A stretch of 44,471 bases of DNA, taken from contig JAMPGX010000002.1 in the NCBI GenBank assembly GCA_023663725.1, positions 1 through 44,471 of the forward strand. Reading direction: 5' to 3'. Below the pieces are notes generated by a model. That model was not told where the DNA came from. It saw nothing but the letters and a program-made list of their open reading frames with translations, and made no database searches. This DNA is from a bacterium (lineage in GTDB: Bacteria; Bacillota; Clostridia; Lachnospirales; Lachnospiraceae). Of this stretch, positions 25,032 to 33,345 are shown piece by piece (position 1 is the first letter of the stretch; each line of letters begins with the position of its first letter). A program made the translations under genes and the position numbers.

Positions 25032-26441
25032 TTATAAGGGAAACTTAAAATATTTTCTGGCGTTATTGTAGGAGATGTCTGTGACAAGCTCAGAAAGAAT
25101 CTCCATATCCGCCGGAAACTCGCCATTTTCCACCCAACCGCCAATTAGATTGCACAGGATACGACGAAAATATTCGTGTCTCGTGTAGGACAGAAAGCTT
25201 CGGGAGTCCGTCAGCATTCCCACAAAGCCAGACAGGTTGCCCAGATTGGCCAGGGAGATTATCTGCTCCTGCATGCCGGTCTTGTGATCGTTGAACCACC
25301 ATGCGCTGCCATGTTGGATTTTGGCCACGGCCGAGCTGTCCTGAAAGCATCCCAGAATCGTGTCGATGGCCTGATTGTCGTTGGGATTAAGACTGTACAG
25401 GATAGTTCGGGGCAGATTGCCGTCTCTGCGCAGCGCGTCCAGGAAATCCGCCATCTGGGTGGAAGGCGCAACGGTGTTGATGCAGTCGTAACCGGTATCC
25501 GGCCCCAGTTTTTCATACATTACCGTATTGTTGTCTCTCTTACATCCGAAGTGTAGCTGCATGGCCCAGTCCAGCTTTGCGTATTCTTTGCCGGCAAACA
25601 GCATGAAGGCGGTCTTGAACTTCACAATCTCCTCCCTGGTGGGTTCCATGTGGTTTAAGCGTTTGAGGAAGATCGCCTCGATCTCATCCTCAGAGGCAGG
25701 GCAGTACATCAAATATTCCAGGCCGTGGTCGGACACATTGCAGCCCATGGAGGCGAAGAAACCCATGCGCTCCCGCAGGGCGTCCTTGAGCTCGGCAAAG
25801 GTAGTGATCTCGCTGCGGCCCGTGACGGCTGCCAGCTTATCCAGATAATCCAGATAGTCAGGCTTTTCGATATTCATGGCCTTATCTGGTCTCCAGGCGG
25901 GGAGGACTTTCACCTCGAAGCTCTCATCCTCGGCAATCTTTTTGTGCCACTCCAGAGAGTCGATGGGATCGTCAGTGGTGCAGATCAGGGTTACGTTGCT
26001 CTGTCGAATCAGATTGCGCACGCTCATGGAAGGCTCCTGCAGCTTGGCATTGCACAGCTCCCATACTTCGTCGGCAGTCTTTTTGCTCAGCACTCCTGTA
26101 TATCCAAAATATCTCTGCAGTTCCAGATGGCTCCAGTGGAACAGGGGATTGCCGATGGCCTTGCCCAGACACTCGGCCCATTTGCAGAACTTCTCATAGT
26201 CGGTGGCATCTCCGGTAATATATTGTTCTTCCACGCCGCAGGAGCGCATATAGCGCCATTTGTAGTGATCGCCGCCCAGCCACACCTGAGTAATATTGTT
26301 GAATTGCCTGTCCTCCGCAATCTCCCTGGGATTGATATGGCAGTGATAATCCAGCACAGGAGCAGTCTCAGCATAGTTGTGGAACAGCGTTTTGGCAGTT
26401 TCCGTTTCCAACAGAAAATCCTTGTCCATAAAAGGTTTCAT
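25032..26441 (-). CDS. uxaC: Glucuronate isomerase
   Basis: The 469-residue enzyme isomerises D-glucuronate to D-fructuronate and D-galacturonate to tagaturonate, the first step of hexuronate use. It is an amidohydrolase-fold isomerase with the metal-binding YHCHINP at about residues 31-37, and further conserved blocks TQVWLGGDHYKWR and DPIDSLEWHK. The size equals E. coli UxaC (470). The ATG at 26441 is chosen because GGAGG lies eight bases upstream; the 28 extra upstream codons are in its leader. It has its own promoter. Other uronate genes (uxuA, uxaB, kdg) are absent here, so the pathway is split in this genome. Confidence 0.96.
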   Translation of the reverse strand: MKPFMDKDFLLETETAKTLFHNYAETAPVLDYHCHINPREIAEDRQFNNITQVWLGGDHYKWRYMRSCGVEEQYITGDATDYEKFCKWAECLGKAIGNPLFHWSHLELQRYFGYTGVLSKKTADEVWELCNAKLQEPSMSVRNLIRQSNVTLICTTDDPIDSLEWHKKIAEDESFEVKVLPAWRPDKAMNIEKPDYLDYLDKLAAVTGRSEITTFAELKDALRERMGFFASMGCNVSDHGLEYLMYCPASEDEIEAIFLKRLNHMEPTREEIVKFKTAFMLFAGKEYAKLDWAMQLHFGCKRDNNTVMYEKLGPDTGYDCINTVAPSTQMADFLDALRRDGNLPRTILYSLNPNDNQAIDTILGCFQDSSAVAKIQHGSAWWFNDHKTGMQEQIISLANLGNLSGFVGMLTDSRSFLSYTRHEYFRRILCNLIGGWVENGEFPADMEILSELVTDISYNNARKYFKFPL

Positions 26442-26557
26442 GTTCTTATCCTCCACATTGATATTGTATGTCTCTCCCGCAAATATGGTCCCTTGAGGAA
26501 CCGTACCAATAATCGGGGCATTCATCCTATTCGCCGGCAGTGCTTTCCTCTTTCTGC

Positions 26558-26586
26558 ATTATAGCGAATGCACAAGGATTTTTCAA
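26558..26586 (-). promoter_or_regulatory. Promoter of uxaC
   Basis: On the minus strand TTGAAA (26586-26581) and TATAAT (26563-26558) are 17 bp apart, giving a leader of about 110 bases. Confidence 0.8.
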
Positions 26587-26610
26587 GGGAGAAATAGCAC
26601 GAATATTTTG

Positions 26611-27690
26611 TCACAGCAGGCATTCGATATTCAGGTCAGTTTCCCTGGCCAGATCAACATAGTCGCTGCCACACTGTACAACAGGCCGGCAAAGTTTCTG
26701 CTTATTGATGAAGATAATATTTCCCTCTCTTCCGTCACTGAGACGACAGCGGTTTTGGATATAGGTATTGACGATATTCTCCAGAAAACATAGGACAAAA
26801 CCCACATCATACCGTTGCAGCCCCTCCTGCTCAAAGATTTCGACAACCTTAAACGGGCAGATAGGGGCGCGGTATACTCGCGCGGCAGTCATGGCATCGT
26901 AGACGTCAACGATTGCCACCATTTTGGCATAGGGTTCAAGCTGATTCGCTTTTAAGCCCAGCGGGTAGCCGGAACCGTCGCAGCGCTCATGGTGCATCAG
27001 GGCCGCGTTGCAGATATGCTTGTCTATATGATGGGCCTGAAGCAGTCGAAAGCCCTCGACAGGATGTTTTTTGATCTGATGGTATTCCGGCTCCGTGAGC
27101 TTGCCGGGTTTGATAATGATATCGTGGGGAACCAACAGCTTGCCCACATCATGCAGGAGGCCGCAGGCTGTGGCCATCTCTGTCTCCTCCTCTGAAAGCT
27201 GCAGCCAGCGGGCGAATACATGGCAGATTAGTCCCACATTCAGACAGTGCGCAAAAGTCGAATCGTCATATTCCCGCATATTGTGAAGCATGTCGAGAAT
27301 GCTGATATGACCTCTGTCATCAGCCACCATCAGCAGGGCACGGTCAAGAAGCTCCCTCACATCCAATTGGGTATTCTTCAACACGACATGGTTGATCGCC
27401 GATCTGAAGGAATCCACCTCTTCCTCATACATTTTTCTGAAATCATGAAACTCCTGGCTGTTTTTTATACGCTCGAAATAGGAGGAGTCAGTTTTAGCCT
27501 GACTGGAAATGGGCTGTTCCACATACTCATCCTTAACATATATGGTTAGAACACCGTAGAGCTCCAGCTTAATGATATGCGCATCAGTCAGTATGGTATC
27601 CTTGGGCAGAATCAGCTGATGCTTGGAAGTCTTTATGTCCTCGGCAATAATCATACCGGGAATCAGTTGCAAGGTAGATAGTCTTTTCAT
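26611..27690 (-). CDS. HD-GYP domain phosphodiesterase-type protein
   Basis: The 359-residue protein has an N-terminal DUF3391-like region (about 1-70; STLQLIPGMIIAEDIKTS) and a C-terminal HD-GYP domain (about 130-305). It shows the HD pair in GLLHDVGK, the HHERCDGSGYP motif and the VAIVDVYDAMTA block. Such enzymes hydrolyse cyclic di-GMP or related nucleotides. The HD ligands and the GYP element are both present, so it is probably active. No membrane segment or GGDEF partner is seen. The ATG at 27690 fits best; an ATG 30 bases upstream is also possible. The gene has its own strong promoter and diverges from secA. Confidence 0.9.
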   Translation of the reverse strand: MKRLSTLQLIPGMIIAEDIKTSKHQLILPKDTILTDAHIIKLELYGVLTIYVKDEYVEQPISSQAKTDSSYFERIKNSQEFHDFRKMYEEEVDSFRSAINHVVLKNTQLDVRELLDRALLMVADDRGHISILDMLHNMREYDDSTFAHCLNVGLICHVFARWLQLSEEETEMATACGLLHDVGKLLVPHDIIIKPGKLTEPEYHQIKKHPVEGFRLLQAHHIDKHICNAALMHHERCDGSGYPLGLKANQLEPYAKMVAIVDVYDAMTAARVYRAPICPFKVVEIFEQEGLQRYDVGFVLCFLENIVNTYIQNRCRLSDGREGNIIFINKQKLCRPVVQCGSDYVDLARETDLNIECLL

Positions 27691-27756
27691 GATAACATTG
27701 ACAGCCTTTCTTCTCAGCATGACGGATATGGGCATCCATGAATTTGTTATAGCTAT

Positions 27757-27785
27757 ATTGTATCAGAACAGTATAAAAAAGTCAA
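27757..27785 (-). promoter_or_regulatory. Promoter of the HD-GYP gene
   Basis: On the minus strand TTGACT (27785-27780) and TACAAT (27762-27757) are 17 bp apart. Confidence 0.8.
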
Positions 27786-27925
27786 TTAAAATGCCATCTT
27801 AAATGAAAGAGATGGAAGAAAATAGTTATTTAGGTAAAGACGTCAGATGGATTCTCTAAATCAAACAAAATATAAAAATTTCACATAAAATTTACAAATT
27901 ATTAAAGGATTAGGATTATAATAGG

Positions 27926-27954
27926 TTGAATCCTGAACGTAAATCTGCTACAAT
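27926..27954 (+). promoter_or_regulatory. Promoter of secA-prfB
   Basis: TTGAAT (27926-27931) and TACAAT (27949-27954) are 17 bp apart. The transcript should start near 27961, leaving a 175-base leader before secA. Confidence 0.75.
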
Positions 27955-28004
27955 ATTTCTATTCGGGCTTTATTAACAGTGGTGTGGCAGACGGTTTGCC
28001 GGAC

Positions 28005-28139
28005 ATGGGAATAAGGTTCATTACAGACAGTTTCAATATTTTGGGCACAGAGGGAAGAAGGCGCGGTCTCAGCAGGGAACGCTGGAGGCGAGTGAGGCAG
28101 AGCTTGGGACTCCTGTGTGCAGGAAAGAGGCAAGGATGA
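28005..28139 (+). other. Possible upstream ORF in the secA leader
   Basis: An ATG-started frame of 44 codons ends with TGA overlapping the secA start (ATGA at 28136-28139). The peptide starts [10 protein letters not shown] and is very rich in Arg later on. No good ribosome binding site precedes it and the codon use is poor, so it may be chance. Because E. coli controls secA by an upstream arrest peptide (SecM), the overlap deserves noting; no similarity to SecM is seen. Confidence 0.25.
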
Positions 28140-30706
28140 AATTATTCGATAAGATATTTGGAACACACAGCCAGAGGGAGCTGAAACGCATTTACCCCAT
28201 TGTGGATTCCATCGAGGCGCTCCGTCCACAGATGATGGAGCTGACGGATGAGCAGATGAAGGAGAGGACCGAGGAATTCAAGAGCCGCTTGGAGAACGGG
28301 GAGACGCTGGACGATATCCTGGTGGAAGCCTACGCGCTGGTGCGTGAGGCGGCCAGGAGGGTGCTGAAGACAGAGCACTACAGAGTACAGCTCATCGGTG
28401 GCGTGATTATGCATCAGGGCCGTATTGCTGAGATGAAGACCGGTGAGGGCAAGACGCAGACATTCCTGTTGCCTGCATATCTGAATGCTCTGGAGGGCAA
28501 GGGTGTGCATGTGGTGACAGTCAATGACTATCTAGCCAAGCGTGATGCGGAATGGATGGGACAGGTACATGAATTCCTGGGTTTGACTGTGGGCGTGGTC
28601 CTTAACAGTATGCCTCCGGAGGAGCGGCAGAAAGCCTATAACTGTGATATCACTTATGTGACCAACAATGAGTTGGGTTTTGATTATCTGCGGGACAATA
28701 TGGTGCTCTACAAGGAACAGCTGGTGCTGAGGGGGTTGCATTTTGCCATTATCGACGAGGTGGACTCCGTGCTGATAGACGAGGCCCGTACCCCGCTGAT
28801 TATCTCAGGTCAGAGCGGTAAGTCCACAGCTCTGTATGAAATGTGCGATATGCTGGCCCGACAGATGAAGCGAGGCGACGATATGCAGGAGATGTCCAAG
28901 ATGGACGCCCTGATGGGAATCGTTCAGGAGGAGACGGGGGACTTTATCGTCAATGAGAAGGACAAAGTCATCAATCTGACGGCTGCGGGCGTGGAGAAGG
29001 TGGAGAAATTCTTTCACATCGAGAACTATGCCGATCCGGAGAATCTGGAGATCCAGCACAATATCATCCTGGCGCTGCGAGCGCATAATCTGATGTTCAG
29101 AGACCAGGATTATGTGGTGAAGGACGATCAGGTGTTGATCGTGGATGAGTTTACCGGACGTATCATGCCAGGGCGACGCTACTCTGATGGTCTGCATCAG
29201 GCAATAGAGGCCAAGGAGCGTGTGAAAGTCAAGCGAGAGAGTAAGACGGTGGCCTCCATCACTTTTCAGAATTTCTTCAACCTGTTTGATAAGAAATGCG
29301 GCGGTACAGGTACGGCGCTGACTGAGGAGAATGAATTCAGGGAAATATATGGTATGGATGTGGTGGAGGTGCCAACCAATCTACCAATAGCCCGTATTGA
29401 TTTGCAGGACGCCGTGTACAAGACCCGGGCCGAGAAGCTGAAGGCCATCCTGACGGCGGTGGAGGAGGCTCATGCCAAGGGACAGCCGGTGCTGGTGGGT
29501 ACGATCACCATCGAGGCCAGTGAGGAGCTGAGCAAGCTGCTGAGCAAGAGAGGGATTCCGCACAAGGTGTTGAACGCCAAGTTCCATGAACTGGAAGCGG
29601 AGATTGTGGCGGATGCCGGTATCCACGGGGCGGTGACTATAGCTACCAACATGGCGGGCCGTGGTACGGATATCAAGTTGGACGAGGAGGCCAGGGCCGC
29701 GGGCGGATTGAAGATCATCGGCACGGAGCGGCATGAATCCCGCCGGATTGACAACCAGTTGCGGGGACGTTCTGGACGTCAGGGAGATCCAGGCGAATCC
29801 AAGTTCTATATCTCTCTGGAGGATGAATTGATGAGGCTGTTCGGCTCAGAGCGGTTGATCAGCATGTTCAATGCCCTGGGCATTCCTGAAGGACAGGAGA
29901 TTGAACACAAAGCTCTCACCAACGCGATTGAATCTGCCCAGAAGAAGATCGAGAACAATAACTTTGGCATCCGTAAGAATCTGCGGGAATATGACCGCGT
30001 GATGAGTGAGCAGAGAGAAATCATCTATGATGAGAGAAATCGAGTGTTAAACGGCGAGAGCATGAGGGATGTAATCTTTAAGATGATCACGGATATCACC
30101 GAAAACGCAGTGGATATCTGTATCGGGGACGAGGGCGACGCAGATGAGTGGAATTACAATGAATTGAATACTCTGCTGCTTCCCACAGTGCCCCTTGAGC
30201 CCGTTACCAGAGAGAGAGTCACCAAACCCAAGAAGAATGGCTTGAAGCAGCAGCTCAAGGAGGAAGCTGTGAAGCTCTATGAATCCAAGGAGGCGGAGTT
30301 CCCAGATGCGGAGGCGGTGCGAGAGATTGAGCGGGTGATTCTGCTGAAGGTCATTGACCGGAAGTGGATGGATCACATCGACGACATGGACCAGCTGCGT
30401 CAGGGAATTGGCCTGCAGGCTTATGGCCAGAGAGATCCGCTGGTGGAGTACAAGATGAACGGCTACGAGATGTTTGATGAGATGACGCAGAATATCAAGG
30501 AGGAGACGGTGCGGCTGCTGTTCCACGTCAAGATTGAACAGAAGGTGGAGAGGGAGCAGGTGACCAGAGTGACCGGTACGAACAAGGATGAAGCTTCCGC
30601 CAAAGGGCCTGCAAAGCGGACAGCGGCCAAGATTTATCCCAATGATCCCTGTCCCTGCGGCAGCGGCAAGAAGTATAAGCAGTGCTGCGGGAGGGCAGGA
30701 AAGTAA
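28136..30706 (+). CDS. secA: Protein translocase ATPase SecA
   Basis: The 856-residue motor drives unfolded preproteins through SecYEG at the membrane. The Walker A (MKTGEGKTQ) near residue 103, DEAD-like [17 protein letters not shown] near 207, and the second RecA fold with [13 protein letters not shown] and the [13 protein letters not shown] motif are all clear. The helical scaffold follows, and the C-terminus ends in the zinc SEC-C motif [14 protein letters not shown], which binds SecB or ribosomes. Length is normal for Firmicutes. The ATG at 28136 is chosen (MKLFDKIFG) after CAAGG; the longer frame lacks support. The prfB start is 50 bases downstream, the usual secA-prfB order. Hpf, often upstream, is absent here. 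Confidence 0.98.
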   Translation: MKLFDKIFGTHSQRELKRIYPIVDSIEALRPQMMELTDEQMKERTEEFKSRLENGETLDDILVEAYALVREAARRVLKTEHYRVQLIGGVIMHQGRIAEMKTGEGKTQTFLLPAYLNALEGKGVHVVTVNDYLAKRDAEWMGQVHEFLGLTVGVVLNSMPPEERQKAYNCDITYVTNNELGFDYLRDNMVLYKEQLVLRGLHFAIIDEVDSVLIDEARTPLIISGQSGKSTALYEMCDMLARQMKRGDDMQEMSKMDALMGIVQEETGDFIVNEKDKVINLTAAGVEKVEKFFHIENYADPENLEIQHNIILALRAHNLMFRDQDYVVKDDQVLIVDEFTGRIMPGRRYSDGLHQAIEAKERVKVKRESKTVASITFQNFFNLFDKKCGGTGTALTEENEFREIYGMDVVEVPTNLPIARIDLQDAVYKTRAEKLKAILTAVEEAHAKGQPVLVGTITIEASEELSKLLSKRGIPHKVLNAKFHELEAEIVADAGIHGAVTIATNMAGRGTDIKLDEEARAAGGLKIIGTERHESRRIDNQLRGRSGRQGDPGESKFYISLEDELMRLFGSERLISMFNALGIPEGQEIEHKALTNAIESAQKKIENNNFGIRKNLREYDRVMSEQREIIYDERNRVLNGESMRDVIFKMITDITENAVDICIGDEGDADEWNYNELNTLLLPTVPLEPVTRERVTKPKKNGLKQQLKEEAVKLYESKEAEFPDAEAVREIERVILLKVIDRKWMDHIDDMDQLRQGIGLQAYGQRDPLVEYKMNGYEMFDEMTQNIKEETVRLLFHVKIEQKVEREQVTRVTGTNKDEASAKGPAKRTAAKIYPNDPCPCGSGKKYKQCCGRAGK

Positions 30707-30755
30707 CACAGTTACAGGATGACAGTATGTAAAATAGGAAAGGCGGTGACGCAAA

Positions 30756-31869
30756 GTGGTAGAATTAGATTCTATGAAGTCAGAGCTTCTGACTTACGAA
30801 ACTCCATTAGCGGAAGTGAGGGATTCACTTTGACCTCGCTAACAAGGAAAAGCGAATCGAGGAGTTAGAGATGGAGATGGAGGCTCCCGGTTTTTGGGAT
30901 GATCCGGAGCGTTCCAACAAACGAATGAAGGAACTGAAGAACATGAAGGATACGGTGGAGGGCTTTCGCAAGCTGGAGACACAGTACGACGATATCCTGA
31001 CACTGATTGAGATGGGCTATGAGGAGGAGGATGCCTCTCTGATTCCCGATATCCGCCGCGAGCTGGAGGAGTTTACCGGAGAGCTGGAGAGCCTGCGAAT
31101 CGGCATACTGCTGTCGGGAGAGTATGATAAAAACAATGCGATCCTGAAGCTGAATGCAGGTGCGGGCGGCACGGAGAGCTGTGACTGGTGCAGTATGCTG
31201 TACCGCATGTATACCCGCTGGGCTGAGCGCAAGGGTTTTACAGTGGAGGTGCTGGATTATCTGGACGGAGATGAAGCGGGTATCAAGTCAGTGACTTTTC
31301 AGGTGAATGGAATCAATGCCTACGGTTATTTGAAGTCGGAGAAGGGGGTGCATCGTCTGGTGAGAATCTCTCCCTTTAATGCGCAGGGCAAGCGCCAGAC
31401 CTCTTTTGTATCTCTGGATGTAATGCCGGATATCGAAGAAGATCTGGATGTGGAGATTGATGAGAAGGATCTGCGCATCGACACCTATCGAAGCAGTGGA
31501 GCTGGCGGCCAGCATATCAATAAGACCTCGTCCGCCATCCGTATTACGCATATCCCCACCGGAACGGTGGTGCAGTGTCAGAACGAGCGCAGCCAGTTCC
31601 AGAACAAGGATAAGGCCATGCAGATGCTGAAGGCGAAGCTGTACCTGCTCAAGCAGGAGGCCAATGTGGAGAAGCTGTCCGATATTCGGGGCGAGATCAA
31701 GGATATCGCGTGGGGCAATCAGATTCGCTCCTATTTCCTGCAGCCCTACAAGCTGGTCAAGGACCTGCGCACGGATGTGGAGAGCAGCAATGCCGACGCT
31801 GTGCTCGACGGAGCGCTGGACCCTTTTATCAACGGTTATCTGAAATGGATTAGTGTGCAGGGGCATTGA
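30756..31869 (+). CDS. prfB: Peptide chain release factor 2, with programmed +1 frameshift
   Basis: RF2 ends translation at UGA and UAA. It is coded in two frames: GTG at 30756 to CTT at 30830, then a skip of T at 30831 and continuation from GAC at 30832 to 31869, giving about 370 residues. The site CTT-TGA-C with AGGGA shortly before it is the classic RF2 autoregulation signal: when RF2 is scarce, ribosomes shift and make more. The RF2 tripeptide SPF (in RISPFNAQGK) and the GGQ motif (GAGGQHINKTSSA) are intact. AGGAAAGGCGG precedes the GTG start, and the peptide begins (M)VELDSMKSEL as usual. A simple ORF finder would start it too late, at 30871. Confidence 0.96.
30819..30834 (+). promoter_or_regulatory. 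PrfB recoding site
   Basis: AGGGA (30819-30823) acts as an internal Shine-Dalgarno, and CTT-TGA-C (30828-30834) is the slippery codon plus in-frame stop. The reading frame continues only after a +1 shift. Confidence 0.9.
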
Positions 31870-31912
31870 CAGAATGGTCTGCGGACATAAAACGAATAAT
31901 AGGAAAAATAGG

Positions 31913-31940
31913 AAAGGCCGCCCGGTGCAGGGCGGCCTTT
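31913..31940. terminator. Terminator between prfB and the DUF975 gene
   Basis: AAAGGCCGCCC (31913-31923) pairs perfectly with GGGCGGCCTTT (31930-31940) around a six-base loop. Symmetric A/T ends suit termination from both sides for these convergent genes. Confidence 0.85.
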
Positions 31941-31958
31941 GGACTTATGCCGATAGCT

Positions 31959-32717
31959 TCAGGATTGAGGCTCAGGCTCTCTGCGCGGATTCATCAGATC
32001 CAGATAAAAGCAAGCGTAAGTAGTGTTCATATAGGGCGCCAGCCACAGCATGCCGATACCGCAGGTCAGCACGGCGAGCAGAGCTAAGGGAATAAAGCTG
32101 ATCTGTATATAGAACAGGCGGCCCTTGTGACCGTTCATGATCTGTATGCTGCCGCGGATAAGCTGCTGTACCGTGTGATCTGGGAAATCCAGCATCAGGT
32201 AGTAGCACTGAGAAAAGAGCAGAGTAAAAATGGTGCCGACGATCAAGGCGGCGGAGATAGTCAGCATAGTGGCCATGAGCCAGCCGGTATTCTTTGTCTC
32301 CAGAAACAGCCGGTAGCAGATCTGATAGGGGGCCGTATAGATCAGAGTGGCCACCGCATAGAAGGCGGACAGGGTCAGGCATTTGTTGAACTGCCATCTG
32401 TATCCATAATAGAGATTGCTGACATCGCATCTTCTCCGGCAGGCAATATTGAGGAAAAACAGAGCATATCCCACGGAAAATACGTTGGTAAACAGCGAGA
32501 TCACTGTGTTGAGCAACAGTATCGCCACTATAGTGGCCATGTAACCCAGATGAAGCGAGACCTGCAGCATGTTGATGACAGAGCTGCCCGCTGTGGATAA
32601 CAGAATTCCTATCATATAGCCTACAAACAGGATCAGGATGGCGGAACCGTAGCGGCCGTCCAGCAGGTCCTTGGCCTGTGATTTCAATTCGGAAGAGGTC
32701 TTATATTGTACATTCAT
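31959..32717 (-). CDS. DUF975-family membrane protein
   Basis: The 252-residue protein has the DUF975 start (a TSSELKSQAKDLL-type helix before the first membrane segment) and about five to six hydrophobic helices, at about residues 28-48, 55-85, 112-130, 145-170 and 205-230. Its function is unknown; it is common in Clostridia and lies in the membrane. The start at 32717 is supported by AAAGGA about 12 bases upstream. It lies 48 bases behind the DUF4190-like gene and is probably cotranscribed with it. Confidence 0.85.
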   Translation of the reverse strand: MNVQYKTSSELKSQAKDLLDGRYGSAILILFVGYMIGILLSTAGSSVINMLQVSLHLGYMATIVAILLLNTVISLFTNVFSVGYALFFLNIACRRRCDVSNLYYGYRWQFNKCLTLSAFYAVATLIYTAPYQICYRLFLETKNTGWLMATMLTISAALIVGTIFTLLFSQCYYLMLDFPDHTVQQLIRGSIQIMNGHKGRLFYIQISFIPLALLAVLTCGIGMLWLAPYMNTTYACFYLDLMNPRREPEPQS

Positions 32718-32765
32718 GATAACGCATAGTCCTTTCTATATTTAGGGAGTTTATACTGACTTGCT

Positions 32766-33158
32766 TCATTCAACAGGAAACAATTCATCCAGATCAATTC
32801 CATAGGCGTTCTCGAACAATTCATCATAGCTCTGGCCATAGATGCTCTCAGAATAGCGGTTCAGCATGTCCCGATACTCTGGATTGCGCAGCATGGCGGG
32901 CATCATGGCAAACATCGCTCCGAAGAGGAACAGGGAAAAGAGCAGTCCCGCGCAGGAGGTTGCAATTCCGGTTATGGCCATGGTGTCCATGTGCCTTCCC
33001 TTACGGTAAGAGAGGACGGCGAAAAGGATGCCCAGAGCCCCTAAGGGCAACGGAAAGATAGCTGTACATATGGTTAACAGGGAACAGATTCCCAAAACCA
33101 TTGAGGCAACAGTAAATGGGTTCCTGCGCGGGGCAGGAGAATTCTGGCGATAATCCAT
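32766..33158 (-). CDS. Small membrane protein, DUF4190-like
   Basis: A 130-residue protein with a proline-rich start (DYRQNSPAPRRNPFT) and two or three membrane helices (about 13-45 and 58-85), followed by a short acidic tail. The pattern VASMVLGICSLL and GILFAVLSYRKGR fits the DUF4190 family of unknown function. The ATG at 33158 has AAGGAG about nine bases upstream; the ATGs further up overlap that site. It is first in a two-gene unit with the DUF975 gene and has its own -10 element. Confidence 0.8.
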   Translation of the reverse strand: MDYRQNSPAPRRNPFTVASMVLGICSLLTICTAIFPLPLGALGILFAVLSYRKGRHMDTMAITGIATSCAGLLFSLFLFGAMFAMMPAMLRNPEYRDMLNRYSESIYGQSYDELFENAYGIDLDELFPVE

Positions 33159-33180
33159 GGCAAAGCACTCCTTCATACTC

Positions 33181-33209
33181 ATTATACAAATATCTTACCA
33201 TTATTTCAG
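33181..33209 (-). promoter_or_regulatory. Promoter of the DUF4190-DUF975 unit
   Basis: On the minus strand a weak CTGAAA (33209-33204) and a TATAAT (33186-33181) are 17 bp apart; the start lies just before the gene. Confidence 0.6.
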
Positions 33210-33248
33210 GAGTATGGCAAATGAAAAAACGCAGGCAGATTATTTTTC

Positions 33249-33278
33249 TTGAAAAGCATTGGGGTAATCTGGTATAGT
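33249..33278 (+). promoter_or_regulatory. Promoter of tex
   Basis: TTGAAA (33249-33254) and TATAGT (33273-33278) are 18 bp apart, diverging from the DUF4190 promoter. Confidence 0.7.
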
Positions 33279-33345
33279 AGGGGTATGGCGTAAGCCGATT
33301 TATACGGTATAAGATATTTGCTGAGAAAGGCAAGGGATATTACGG

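Noticed and set aside
25725-26564. 279-codon frame on the plus strand opposite uxaC
   Set aside because: Antisense shadow of a strongly conserved enzyme gene.
30047-30754. 235-codon frame on the minus strand opposite the end of secA
   Set aside because: Leu/His-rich antisense shadow of secA, without its own signals.
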